Assembly: GCA_963513935.1 (NCBI GenBank)
Contig: OY740773.1
Span: 99,247,291-99,311,290 of the forward strand
Direction: 5' to 3'
Source: Aphrophora alni
Lineage: Eukaryota > Arthropoda > Insecta > Hemiptera > Aphrophoridae
DNA length: 64,000 bases
Of this stretch, positions 44,935 to 57,050 are shown piece after piece. Below the pieces are notes generated by a model. That model made no database searches, was not told where the DNA came from, and saw nothing but the letters and a program-made list of their open reading frames with translations. Position 1 is the first letter of the stretch. Each line of letters begins with the position of its first letter. The translations under genes were made by a program, and so were the position numbers.

Positions 44935-45310
44935 CAGAGTGACCAAGGTGGACTGGCTACTCATTTAATGATTATATGTATCAAAACGAACAAAAATGTC
45001 ATTTAACATATAGTCGAATTCTGCTACATTATTCGTCTATCCGCCATTTTGTTTTTTTTAATGTATGATTTCCAACTCCAGGTATATGCTGAACATTTTG
45101 TATGTTACGTTTTACAAGTGAAGCAAACACAAAAACGTTATTGTTATAAATTTAAAAATGGCGGCAGTTTAAAACTTTTAACATTAAAAATCTCAAAAAT
45201 CGTTAACTTAAAAAAAAAATTACAAAACAAAATATTTTTCTTTTACTTGGCAGAGTTACCTGTTACTTTTGTAACAATGGCTGTCCAGTACACTCTAGAA
45301 TATTAGACTA
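44935..45310. mobile_element. Diverged relative of the 10988-11484 MITE
   Basis: AAGGTGGACTGGCTACTCAT at the left end and ATATAGTCGAATTCTGCTAC, GTATGTTACGTTTTACAAGT inside match the 11.0-kb element in the same order. The right end (ATTAGACTAGCCAC) is worn. Confidence 0.6.
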
Positions 45311-45509
45311 GCCACAGTACTGTTTACAAACAACATTCCTACATAAAACCTGTTTGGTTTCTAACTCGTTATTTGGTTGAATCCTTTGCGGTTAACTCTA
45401 AGCTTCATTTCGTCCTTGTTATACTTAACTTCCTTAAGGAAGTTGTATTTACTTTATTGTTCCATGAAACGTCAAAATGATACCACCCATTAATTTGACG
45501 GCAGGGTTA

Positions 45510-45740
45510 ATCTTAATGGGCAAGCACTGTATCAAGGATACCCTCAGCAGGGACCCACGTAGCAACTCAGAGGGACGTTTTTCTCGTGTAGTCTTAGGTG
45601 AGGCACTACTCTCTCTGAACTAACTTTCGTTATCTTAAGACCCCGACGATGTTAGAGTATTCGAGGAATAAGGTTCTTTATTTCACGTTTTTTCTTTCTT
45701 TTTTTATAAATAGAGAGGTTTTTCGGTTTTAAATAAAAAG
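45510..45740 (+). repeat. Dispersed repeat family R1, copy 8
   Basis: Diverged copy with AATGGGCAAGC..., GGGACCC, CTCTCTGAACTAACTTTCGT, GTTAGAGTATTCGAGG and a final TTTTTCGGTTTTAAATAAA. Confidence 0.55.
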
Positions 45741-46074
45741 AAAAAAATTGAAAGGACGGAATCTGCGTGTAAAAGTAAATAAAAAATCAGCTGTAAAGAA
45801 ATATCTGAAACGTTTTCTCTTACATATGTTGTTCTATTAATATGTGTTTTTCCTTTAAATAAAAGTATAATTTAGGAATTGTATGAGGCATTGCGTCCAG
45901 ATTTGGTATACATACTTTGACCTAACCAAACCGAGTCTATCCAACCCAACCTAACCTAAATTAACCTTTTACCAGTATACCGAACAAAGACTATGTTTTT
46001 TAGGTTTTAAAAACAAGCTGAAATGCGCCACTATGGTTTTAGCCCAGCCCTACCATACATGTTGATGTCTTGGG

Positions 46075-46345
46075 CCTTGTAGGAAATGTTATATTGTATT
46101 GGTAGATCAAGGGGTTTTACCCAGCAGGGTAGGTTTGTTTAAAACAGTTGTTACACAGGTTTTCTGAACTTCGTAATTCTGCATATCATTACTTTCTTGA
46201 CATCGGCTAGGCTATAACGTTTCTCGTAGATGTGTTTATATTTAAAGTCACCACTCGCTTCGCTCGTGTCAGTGTTTTGGATTTAGCACGTCTAGAAGCT
46301 TTAAATATGTGAAGAGCTTCCGCTTGCTTCGCTCGAGTCGATGGC
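46075..46345 (+). repeat. Dispersed repeat family R3, copy 2
   Basis: AGATCAAGGGGTTTTACCC, AGGGTAGGTTTGTTTAAAAC, AGTTGTTACACAGG, then CACTCGCTTCGCTCGTGTCA and CGCTTGCTTCGCTCGAGTC. Same order as the copy at 1.1 kb. Confidence 0.65.
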
Positions 46346-46489
46346 TCGGCTCTGCCAAATACATTTCAGGTCTTTCATTATTTGTCGTCGTTGGTACCAT
46401 TTCATACAGAATTGATATCCGCAAATGTATGTCTAATTTAGTGTGATATAAGTTAAATATCAGTGTAAGTCAAAATGTAAAGTGAAATG

Positions 46490-47480
46490 GAAAAAAATCT
46501 ATATATTTATTGTACTTACACAAATAATAGTAGCATTATTTTTCAACATAATCTCCTCCTACTTCTATGCATTTAGTCCATCTTTTAACGAGCATTTTAA
46601 TTCCTTCATGGCAGAAGGTTTTTGGTCTCGTGTTCAGGAAATTTTGTACAGCTTCAATGTCCTCTTCATCAGATCGATAATGATTCCCTCGAAACTGCTC
46701 TTTTAATGGCCCGAAAAGATGAAAATGGCTTGGAGCCAGGTCCGGACTATATGGAGGATTGTCCAACACCTTTTGAAAGTTTACCACGTCTTTTGGATTT
46801 AGTTTTTGTCTTCAATAAACGCAGTATCTCACAGTAGCTGTCAATATTTATTGTTTCACCTTTACGTTTGAAGTCAACTTAAACTGGACCTTCCATATCC
46901 CAGAATATCGGCATCATAACCTTTCTTGCAGTCATCTGTGTTTTGAACTTTTTAGCTGTGGGAGGAGAATGTTTCCACACCAAACTTTGTCGCTTACACT
47001 CTGGTTCTAAATTATGGACCCATGTTTAATCAACGTTTATTATTCGCTTAAGAAATGAGTCTCCTTCTTCATAACGTTCCAAATGCTAAGACTTTACAAA
47101 AGTTTAAAGAATTGTGGATGATTGAATATGCTGAGCCATGGACTTACATTTAACTCACTTGCAATTTCATCAACTTTAGTTCGTCGATTATCGAGAATCA
47201 TTGTTTAACCTCTTCATTATTTTCATTAGTTTTTGAAGTGGAAGGCCTACCAGGCCGTTGTTCATCACACAGAGAAATCCTACCACTTTTACAGCGATCA
47301 ACCCATTCGTAGATCTTGCTTCCACTTAAACAACTCTCTCCATATTGCAGCTACATTCGACGAATAATCTCTGCTGGTTTCACACTTTCTGAATTGAGGA
47401 AACGTATCAATGCTCGCATTTCTTCCTTGTTGCAATCATTCCACACAGTCTTTAAAACTCAATCACAAATAGCTAACAAT
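46490..47480 (-). pseudogene. Mariner transposase pseudogene
   Basis: Read on the minus strand from about 47450: VWNDCNKEEMRALIRFLN, then GSKIYEWVDRCKSGRIS with EQRPGRPSTSK (mariner helix-turn-helix region), then a TWVHNLEPECKRQSLVWKH block, an AKKFKTQMTARKVMMPIFWD block, and finally DNPPYSPDLAPSHFHLFGPL with KEQFRGNHYRSDEEDIEAV to about 46536. This is the complete order of a mariner transposase, but stops and frameshifts are frequent. The middle LHDNARPH block with the second catalytic aspartate is missing, and the residue after APS is His where Asp is usual. It is dead. Confidence 0.82.
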
Positions 47481-49129
47481 GAAACAATACTTTCAATGAA
47501 CGTTGATAGATGTTATGAGTTATAGAAAAACAACCAGTGCTGCCATACATGTGGTTCGGAGGGAAATCAATATTTCCCATTACTTATTGACTTTCCCTCG
47601 TAACTCAAGAAATATAAACAAGTTTACTGTTTAAAATGGCCGCTTTTTGAAATTTTCAATTAGATTTTTCTGAATTTTATATAGATTCTATATGAGCATA
47701 CATGTTGCTATATTCAATTTTGTAGCCGCTATCGTGCTTACGTACAGATGCCGACAGAGGGCGTGTTGAGAATCACTTTTTTGCCAAACTTTATATTATA
47801 TATGTGTACAAGTAATACAACTGTGTGTCTATAATGAATGCAAATTATTGCACGACCTTGATATTAATCCTATCCATTGAAATGTAGGCTAAACTAAGAA
47901 TTTTTACATGCCATTATTATATCCAATTGCAATTTTTACACTTCGAATTTCACCCAGTAATTACATACATTTCTAAACCTAGTACTAGTAACACTTTTTG
48001 TTCTCAAGTTGGTAACAATGCACGTATCTCACAAACCACTCTTAAGAGGAAATCCGCAACCCTCCACTCGACTTGTCTCTAACAATAGATCCACGAAATG
48101 AGGACATCGGAACAACTTTTCTTCAAGAGGAAGAGAAGATAGCTTTCTATCCTTGACAATCCTTTCTTCCTTTAAGGACTTTTAAAAGCATCCGTTGTCA
48201 AACACAGATTTACATCGGTTTTTTACAGCTTTGCGTGTAACGTTTAAATGTTAAACACTTAATTTTAATTTTCCACAGGATGGAGGAAGTTTACAAAAAT
48301 CGATGTTAACATTTTTCGCGAAAAAGTCCGTTTTAAAATTTCATGAGCCTAAAAGCCGTTTTGGAATAATGTCTATCAGTGACACATTTTGAACAAATTT
48401 TAATGTGGGGAAATAATTCAAGGGTTAAATAAAGCAATAAATCTAAAGTATCAAAAGTATTTTAATAATATAAATGAGCGACAATACAAAAATTTGGAGC
48501 AACTGGTACGAGGGTTAAAAATGAAAATTTAATTGTCTAACAAAATACAGAAGTTGAGCCTCACTAATTCTGTGTTCATTATTACTCCCCCCCCCACCCG
48601 TACATATTTGATATATTAGTTAAGTTTTAAGACGTTCACATTACTCTAAAACATAATTGAAATCTCCTTGAGATATACGACTTTAAAACCAGGGATTTGA
48701 CCTTTTTAAACAAAAATTCACCAAACGTTGTTTTTTGGGAATAGATATTCGATACGATTTTTCCTCGCAAATCTTATAGGTTATTTAGATTTGGAATGAA
48801 TTCAAACTATTGGAAAATTTTATTATCGGTATATTTCAAAATTTAAAAAAAATTTCAAACACGGTTTTTATGGTTCGTAGATATAACCAAGGACCCTTAA
48901 AATATCACGTGCGTGTCTAAGTCACAACCAGTCTACACAGAGAAAACGATAATTCTTCATTATTTCAAACTCTCATTTATATTCTTTGTATTGTCCCACA
49001 TAAAAAAATGACATTAAGGGGCAAAATATTTAGTCCAACTTAGATTTTGTGAAAATATTATGTGTGGTGTATCAAATAAAACTAGAAGTAATTCTGATTA
49101 CGAATATGTATGTTTATGTAACAAAAAAA
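47481..49129. other. Non-coding region
   Basis: It contains the segment shared with 22.3 kb (about 48040-48130), R2-like blocks near 48350-48420 and a poly-C tract near 48587. No gene. Confidence 0.4.
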
Positions 49130-49570
49130 ATAATTTGTGGCGCTAGGACAAATTGAAAATGTCAGTTATAATGCAACCCTGCTCTAACTTAAACATGGCG
49201 AGACCTACAAACCTGATCAAAAATTATTATTTTTTGAAATTAAATTGCAGTGTGAAATCATAAATATTATAATTTCTTGTATGACGAATACAACTTAATT
49301 TAACCACACAATGAGAAATTTGTAGCGTACAAGTTTTAAAAGCAAAATTTGTTAATTGTGAGACAAACAATATGATAGCCATTAAAAAAAAGTTTGCATT
49401 TTCATTATTTTCTCTTTGGTCCTTAGACTCTTCTAATTTCACACATGTGTCAGTCTGTACTATTTAAACTGCCGCTTAAAAGACTTTGACTTTATAAAAA
49501 CTATTCCTATATGACTACGGACCCTAAGTCGCGTGGTTTTAGCACATGCTTGATCCCTTTTATTACTTTA
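49130..49570 (+). repeat. Diverged direct duplication, upstream copy
   Basis: ATTAAATTGCAGTGTGAAAT, GACGAATACAACTTAATTTA, ACCACACAATGAGAA, AAGTTTTAAAAG and GAGACAAACAAT recur in the same order at 50985-51400. Confidence 0.7.
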
Positions 49571-50204
49571 TTACGGATATATTCTTTTTCAGTTTCTCTG
49601 AGTCCAAAAAAGTGGTTTTTGGAGTGATCTTATCACATCCTCACTGTCATTAAAAGTTGGATTTTCATAAAGTAGCACTTACACTGAGGACGTGTTTATG
49701 GCGTCAACAAGTTTAGGGTGTTATTGAAATAAACAAATATTTTGTTTAAAGAAGGTTTTTTCCCACTTTTTGAAAATAAATAAATGGTTGAAACACATCG
49801 AAGTTATATTTGACTCATAGTGTAAAATAGTAGCTGTAATTGCGTTAAATAAACGGTTACCTTAATTTGTCCTTTTACAATCTTCTGTTTTTTTAAAATG
49901 ATTACTAGTTTCTACAGAGTACTGTCATCATCAGTTCTTTACTTATTTTTTTTCTGAGCGAATATGCAAGTTAAATAGAAATTACATATTAAAAAACGTT
50001 AGTGAAGATCTGATTGTGACAGCACTCCATTGAAACTAGCAATCATTTGAAAAAGGAAAAAAAAGAAGAAAAAAAAACAGAAGATTATAGACAAATTAGA
50101 GTAATAATTTATATTTTACTGCGAAAATTGGATAATTAAGTAACAGGAAAATCGTATTAACGATCAAATCAACAGCGAAGGACCTCTATGTTTGTGACCC
50201 TCAG
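49571..50204. other. Non-coding stretch between duplicates
   Basis: AT-rich with a possible hairpin around 49880-50085 (ATCTTCTGTTTTTTT against AAAACAGAAGATTATAG). No gene. Confidence 0.35.
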
Positions 50205-50425
50205 GGGCTCATTTTAGTGAGTACGGGTTTGGTAATACCGAGGGAACCAACCTGTATCTACACCTTTTTCCACGTAGTCTTGGGGTTAGATCCCCCTCTT
50301 TTAGCTTTCTTATCAGGTCTCTCTTGATTAACTCTTGTTCTTTTTCAATCCTGAACTATTAGAATATTCGATGGCTAGAAGACGATGATGACCGCGTTTA
50401 TGGCAAAACAAAACAGGTTTAGGCT
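50205..50425 (+). repeat. Dispersed repeat family R1, copy 9
   Basis: GGGGCTCATTTTAGTGAGTA, ACGGGTTTGGTAATACCGAG, CTGTATCTACACC, GGTCTCTCTTGATTAACTCT, ATTCGATGG and GACGATGATGACCG in order. Confidence 0.75.
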
Positions 50426-50984
50426 TTTATTAATTTGTTTTGTCAAAGACGGCGAAAATAGTACATATTCACTTTTTCATTGACGACTAAGTGCCAGGAT
50501 TAACCTTATTGACAAAGAACCTCTATAGCCTATGTAATTTCTAATAACACTAAACCCAATTCTATTAAGATTTTCCAAGAAAACGCTCTTGCCTGGCTTA
50601 CCTACAAAAGTGTGTTATTGAAAGATACTTTTAATAAGACAACTTTAAAAACACAACACGTCCATCGAGTACAAGGAGACGACATGGCCTCCCTAGCGCA
50701 TTTGTTATAATGGGTTTTTAAGACTTTGTAATATTATAAGAGTGTTATTAAATAGGATATTGACTTAATATGGAATTGTAAAATAATGGCAACGATTGGA
50801 ATTAATTTGATGTAATTATTATAGTTACAATATTACAGGAATTAATTGTGGTCAATTTAACGGTAGACTTTTTATTTTATCTCATATATTATGTAGTACA
50901 GAGAAAATTATGTAGGGTAAAAAAATATACGTGTTATTTGACGTAAACATTAATATGTTGGCGCTAGACTAAATTTAAATTGTC

Positions 50985-51400
50985 AGATATCAAGACACCC
51001 CCCCCCCTTACTTGAACACGGCATGATCTACTATTTGGATTTGAAATTAAATTACAGTGTGAAATCATATTATATTATAGTTTTTTGAATGACGAATACA
51101 ACTTAATGTAACCACACAATGAGAATGTCGTAGCGTATAAGTTTTAAAAGAATTTTTTAAGAGATGCGAGACAAACAATTCAATAGCCATTAAAAATGGG
51201 ATTGCATTTTTATTTGTTTCTCTTTATTAGGGTCCTTAGATAAAACCAAGGACTCTTATAATATCACGCGCGTGTCTCTACAAAAAACTTCTGCTTGAAA
51301 GACTTGGACTTTATTTAGGTTTGTTATAACTCCCTCTAAATGCTTAAGTCATGTGGCTTTACCTCACGCTTGGCCCCTTTGTTTACGGATATATCCATTT
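50985..51400 (+). repeat. Diverged direct duplication, downstream copy
   Basis: Partner of 49130-49570: ATTAAATTACAGTGTGAAAT, GACGAATACAACTTAATGTA, ACCACACAATGAGAA, then GAGACAAACAATTCAATAGC. Confidence 0.7.
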
Positions 51401-51429
51401 TGAGGGCCCCGAGTAAAAAAAAATGGTTT

Positions 51430-51800
51430 TTGAAATAATCTTTGGTACTCTTCAGTCCAAATACGTGGAGATCTAACGATTTTTTAAAATTCTTTTTGAT
51501 AATTCAAAATTTGTGGCAAGCAGACAAAAAAATTTTTTTTTTTTTTAAATAATTGACTATAACGATTTTGATCTTATTTTCTTAAAGCACTTTAAGGACA
51601 CAAACAAAACGTATTGGTCACCTCTCTCCGAAATTGCTGGTTCGTGATTCACCGTTAAAAACACACACAAAATCGGCTTTACTTACTTCGTTCAAATTTT
51701 AAATAAATTTGAACTTTAATGACCCAAACCCGTGTTAAAAATCAATACTAAAAACCAATTGTAGTTCTGGAGTAATTAAAAAAAAAATTAGCAAGAATAT
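51430..51800 (+). repeat. Dispersed repeat family R2, copy 4
   Basis: Blocks TTTTGATAATTCAAAATTTG, AAACAAAACGTATTGGTCAC and TTCAAATTTTAAATAAATTT in family order. Confidence 0.45.
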
Positions 51801-52174
51801 TTTGATTTTTGTAAAAAGTATGTTCTACACAATTCCCATTTGAAATGTTGTCAGTATCTTTTTAAACTAAAATTATCCCATACTGCTGAGTTAGAGGTTT
51901 CTGGTTTAATATCCGTTGGGGCTGAACAAGTTATGGTGTAGTTCTAGCATCATGAGGACATTTGGAGGCTACACTTAGTAAAAAACTCTCGAGAATGCTA
52001 CAACAAAAGTGATAACCACACATCTAATTGAAAAAACCGTCCAACAGGCATTTCAAGGTCACGGAGCATCATTCAAATTTGGAAACATAGATCTATGCTG
52101 TTTTACTATTAATTTGCTTATGTACTATACTGTTACAAATTTCTAAATGGCGGAAGTTTAAAATGGAAAGTATC
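51801..52174. other. Non-coding stretch
   Basis: No gene or strong repeat recognised. Confidence 0.35.
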
Positions 52175-52350
52175 TCCTTAGTGTTAGGTTAGGTTTGGAT
52201 ATGGGTAGAAAGAGGTAGGTCAGGTTAGGTTAGGTAAGAGTAGGTTAGGTTAGATTAGAATAGGTTGGATTAAGTTAAGTAAGGTGTGATGAGCTTAGGT
52301 TAGCTTACGTTAAGTTAAATAATGTGAGGTGAGGTTAGGTTAAGTTAGCA
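52175..52350. repeat. Interstitial degenerate (TTAGG)n array
   Basis: GGTTAGGTTAGGTAAGAGTA and similar units over about 170 bp, broken by substitutions. TTAGG is the usual arthropod telomere unit, so this is an internal telomere-type microsatellite. Confidence 0.8.
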
Positions 52351-52974
52351 CATAGACACACATTATAACGTTCTAAAACTAGCAGATAATTTTGAAAACC
52401 CGCACACTACACGTTGCTAACAATCTGCTTAGCATTAGGAAAGTATAACGTGCAGGCTTTCGTTTTACTCGTATTCATTCACAAAAACCATAAATGAAAG
52501 TCACATAGTTTGGTGTCAACATTTCAGCTGTTACGCTACTTATTAGACCAGCACTATCATTACTTGGGTCCGTTGAACTCTGTGGGAAATAGAGTACCAT
52601 TGTTTATACACGTACTGTGTCAACGATTGGTAACACATTTGCACAGTAAGAAGTACAATTTTCTTGCATATGTAAGACCACAGAGTTTAATGTAATTTTA
52701 TAATTGAAAAAGTTAATTTTAATGAAAGTCTTAGGAAACGGGGCCTATGTTTGCGTATTAAATGTTTCTTTGTTTTTTCTTATCCAGTAAGTTAAGTACA
52801 GTGTAAGTTTGGCAATCTTAAAAATGCTGTCTATCGTCTGTATATAGGGGTGCTTAAATATTTGGCGGGTATTTTAAACAGCTGATTGTTCAGATCTCGT
52901 GTGTTAGTCAACTTAAAGTACTCTTTCATTACTTAAGAACAGTAACTTACCAAGATAATGTAATGCTGGTTAAG
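52351..52974. other. Non-coding stretch
   Basis: It holds a 61-codon frame at 52510-52695 with no domain. Nothing else recognised. Confidence 0.35.
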
Positions 52975-53205
52975 GTAGGTGCTCCGTCAGGATTGAGTCA
53001 CCGAGCGAATAGAGACACGATCAGCGCCTAGCCGACGTGATATACACAATCCCTTGTGTACCAACTGTTTTAAACAAACACCCTACTGGATTACAATTTA
53101 ACATTTCCTACAGTGCTCAAGAAACCAACTTTGGGGAACGACATATACTTGGATTACAGGGGCTGGGTAAGTAACATGATGGCGTCCATCTAGTTGTTTA
53201 AAATT
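52975..53205 (-). repeat. Dispersed repeat family R3, minus-type copy
   Basis: GAGTCACCGAGCGAATAGAG, CCAACTGTTTTAAACAAACA, CCCTACTGGATTACAAT and CTGGGTAAGTAACATGATGG, the reverse order of the copies at 1.1 and 46.1 kb. Confidence 0.55.
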
Positions 53206-56130
53206 TGACTAAGTGTACGAATGTGGCAGTTTCTGAACACAATTGAAAGCTATTTCACGCGACAGGAACAATTAAAAAAACACACTTAAGGAGTGCAGCC
53301 AACCTTGCAACTGAAAAACTGATTAGCTGCAAATCGTAATATCCAAGCTGATTTGAAGTTACAATAAGCTTAGTAGTTGAAAAGCTCAAATTTAAAAGAA
53401 CATTCAAGCTCGTACGACCTTTCGGTTTATGTCTATAAGACCTCGATTGTTTTTTAGGTTATATTTATAATTTTTGATTCGAATATTAGCAAAATTTAAG
53501 CGAACTACTTTTGTGTTTGATTTTGTGACGTCATAAATTTTAATTAATTTTCTTCTTACGTTTAATAAAATTATCCAAAAGTTGTCCGTCTCTTAAAAGA
53601 TTAATTATTTAGAATTTTTTTTTTTAATTATGTAAATAGAAAACATATAAAATGCGTACTCTTAATGTCAGGGTTCAAAGTACAATAATCTGTAATTTCT
53701 GTTTTGTTTATGTTTACAACAATAATTTAAATGCGCAAAATAAAAACTTAATCTAAACTATTGGGATTTTTGATGTCTTAAAAATCAATAAAAGGCGTCT
53801 GATGGGTGAATATGATACAAAATTTATGATGGATTGTTTAAAAAAAAAGTTAATTGTTTACACTAATAAAAGTTCTTTCGTTTGCAGTTTCGAGTTTGTA
53901 GTCTTTAATGAATTTTGAGACAGTTGCGATTATCGTTGGTCAATTTTGGCTGGATATAATCTGGATGGATTTGGTCTGAAAGGTAAATTTACAATGTAGA
54001 TTCTATTTAAAAAAAATCTTATAAATAATAACGTAGAAAATTCAATTTATATAAAACTGTACTAAAAATTATTGCTGTGACTGACTAGCAGTGGTTACTT
54101 TTCTTCATTATTATTTATCCAATTAAAAAAAAAAATTACATTGTTGTCTTTGTAATTGTTTGTAATTAAATTATACAAAAAAGGTATTTGTAGTAACTTT
54201 TTTACGTTTTACCGTTCAAAAGTTGTATAAGGTTGAAGAATTGAAATATCCATTTTGAAAATAGTCCTTGAATTTTTTTGAAATGAAGTCTTTAAATTAT
54301 AAAGCTCCATACCAAATTTCATTTGAATACAACAAACCGTTGTTACAATTAAAATGTTTAAGTGAAACATACAAAATGGCGGCTGTAAGTTTAACGAATA
54401 TTTTGATTTGTCTTTGGCTCAGGAAAAATACCTAAAAAGGTTATTAGAGAGTTCAGGGACACTCTGTATAAACTGCTTAGCTGTGTTCGATCACTCGATT
54501 TTTATTTTAAACACTAAATCTTCTTCCAGGATCTAAAAATGATGCTGCCTGTTTGGATGTTTTGAATGTAATTTCCCAAAAACTTCTTTTTTTCCCCAGT
54601 GATATTTCTCCTTTCTTTAGTTTTTCTCGTAACATAATGTAAATCCTATAACTGTTCATGTTATTCTGTTTTTATCACCAGAAAACACATATAAAATATA
54701 TTTTTCTATTTTCTGTTGTTTTCAAGTTATGGACTCGATCCGGAACGTTTGGTACACAAGGTACAGTATATTAAAAAGTCTGGACTCGTTACACTTTAGT
54801 CGGTGATTCTGCCCTTTCTATTTGTCATCGTAGATTGGTGGGGTTGATAAATGTTTTATCCGACTGATTCAACACAATATATGAACAAAAAACTTTTTAA
54901 ATTGACAGCCTTTATTTCCAATTGATTTTTAAATATTTCAATAGGGTTTTATATGAGCATATTATAGTGAATGCTCACTATAATGCCTTCAGACGACAAT
55001 GGACAAAATGTAGGTCAAGGTTTTCTGATATGTTTTTGAAAACGGAAGCAAAATTTACCTTGAAATTCGTATAATGAGTAAGTAGTATCGAGTTCATTAT
55101 TCAAGAAATAAAAATGTATAATGTAAATTTTCTTAAAAAATGGTAACCAAACAACAAAGTTAAATTCAAAATAGGGATTTTGTAGGGCACAACTAAACAC
55201 CAATCATTAATTCAGTAGGTATGGTTTAGAAGGAAAGCATTGTCTTACCTGTTAAACAGAATCTCAAACTACTGAGTAGAAAGTCCAAACACTTACCTGT
55301 AAAAACACAGAAATTAGTAACATAATCTGTATGGTTTGCAAACAGTAATTTGAAGTAAAAAAGTTACTTCATTTTGTTTGTATCATTATATTTTGAATTT
55401 AAAAATAGTCTAATGTAAACTAGAAACAACAAACTTGTACAAAATATACCTGATCAACAACAGGTATCGAATGCAAGATTAAAAAAAAAAACATAAAAAG
55501 GAATATTTTTTAAATATATTTCATTACAAGAATTGAAAGTGAACGATCGTGTTCGGAAGCACAGGAAAAGCTCTTTTGGTCGAGTTATGAACAATACTTT
55601 TTTTGAAAAATGACACAAGTAAAGAAATATAAATTCCAAGTTCCCACCACTCACAAAATTTGACATATTGTTGATATCTAATTCGGAATTGTTTCGCCAA
55701 TAACTATCCCGCTAGTTCTGCTGCTTTTTGCAATAGACTTTTATATTTGGTAAATTCGTAATATCTTCGTTAATTAATTAACTAAGTAGTTGTTTATTTT
55801 GGTCTAATTGTAACTGATCAAAGACTAAATTAATTGTTTGTACGGTCACGTGTTTACGATACCAACGGAAACTTCAAATTTGCTTGCAGAGAATCCTCGC
55901 AACTGGAGGTAAAACGAAACTACAAAGTGCGTGGGGAAAATTGTCCGGTGCAGTTGCATAACAGATATTGAGAACAGAAACTTTCGGGACTCAAAGCAGG
56001 TGTTTATAATAGTCAATATTAATATTAATATTCAGGTTTATTCAATATTAATTTTCGTAACATATAGTATTTATATAAAACAGGTCATATATACACATTA
56101 CAAGATATTGAGACAATACACATAAAAAAA
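53206..56130. other. Non-coding AT-rich region
   Basis: No frame with a recognised domain. AAAATGGCGGC occurs near 54375. No larger repeat was recognised. Confidence 0.4.
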
Positions 56131-57050
56131 TCACAATATAGAATTAAAAAGCCAGCAGCATAAAAAATAGAGAAAAATATACAATATTTGACTTATTACA
56201 CAAAAGTAAGTTATAGTACATTCAGGATGAAACATATTACAAATGGAAAAGAGATCACATCCGTCATGAAATAGTAGGATCATGATGCATAAACTTATCC
56301 ACTGAGTAAAAGGATCCAGACAATAGAAATTGTTTAAGAATGTTTTTATAAATCCTGTAGTTTGGTAAATTTTGAATGATTTTAGGAAGCTCATTCATGT
56401 GAGGGAGTTTAGTTTAGTTAAAGGCACCAGCTTTTAAGTTTAGCCTATAAATTTAACCTGTGCTGTTTTGGTACAATACTCACAAGCTTGTCTGGTGCTG
56501 TAGTTGTGTATATCCATATTTTGGACATGATCACTTGAATTTAACATGGAAGTGTAAGTACTCCAAATTTTTTGAAATAGTTTTTACAACTTTGGTTTTT
56601 TTTAGCCCCTCAAAAGCCTTATGGCTCTTTTTTGCAAGACAAACACTCTTTTCATATTCTGAGCCTAAGAATATCCCCAAAGAAGAATTCCATAGTTCAA
56701 ATAATGAAACACTAGCCCACAATATGCTGTTAAAAGTATAGATGTACCACAGTATAACTTCAAATATCTCAGTACAAATATACCTGAGCTAATTTTAACA
56801 CTAAACTACTAATGTGGTCACCAGTTCAACTTGTTAGCGATTTGAAGACCCGAAAGTTTTATTGATTGCACTTCTTCAAGTATACTATCACCTATACTAT
56901 GTTTTTTACTGAAGTGTATGTACTTTGTTTTACATAGATTTACTACTAAATTGTTTACAGCAAAATACTGTCTCCAGTAGCATTGACAGCATACTCCAAT
57001 TGTTGAACAGAATCTGCTTGAAGACTTAGTGTTGTATCTGTTTACGCTAA
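56131..57050 (-). pseudogene. LINE reverse-transcriptase C-terminal relic
   Basis: On the minus strand, with several frame changes: YFAVNNLVVNLCKTKYIHFS (about 56970-56910), SIKLSGLQIANKLNW, SSGIFVLRYLKLYC, TAYCGLVFHYLNYGILLWG, VFVLQKRAIRLLRG, then NSSDHVQNMDIHNYSTRQA and finally LPNYRIYKN with LKQFLLSGSFYSVDKFM. The order (TK..HFS, ..FLG..ID..L.W..H, Y.....YGI..WG, LQKRAIR, ..HNY.TR, ..FYSV.E..) is that of the thumb and C-terminal part of CR1/Jockey-group LINE polymerases. It is dead. Confidence 0.75.

Noticed and set aside
46482..46837. Plus-strand frames of 71-74 codons
   Set aside because: Antisense of the mariner pseudogene.
56460..56741. 93-codon plus-strand frame
   Set aside because: Antisense to the LINE relic on the minus strand.
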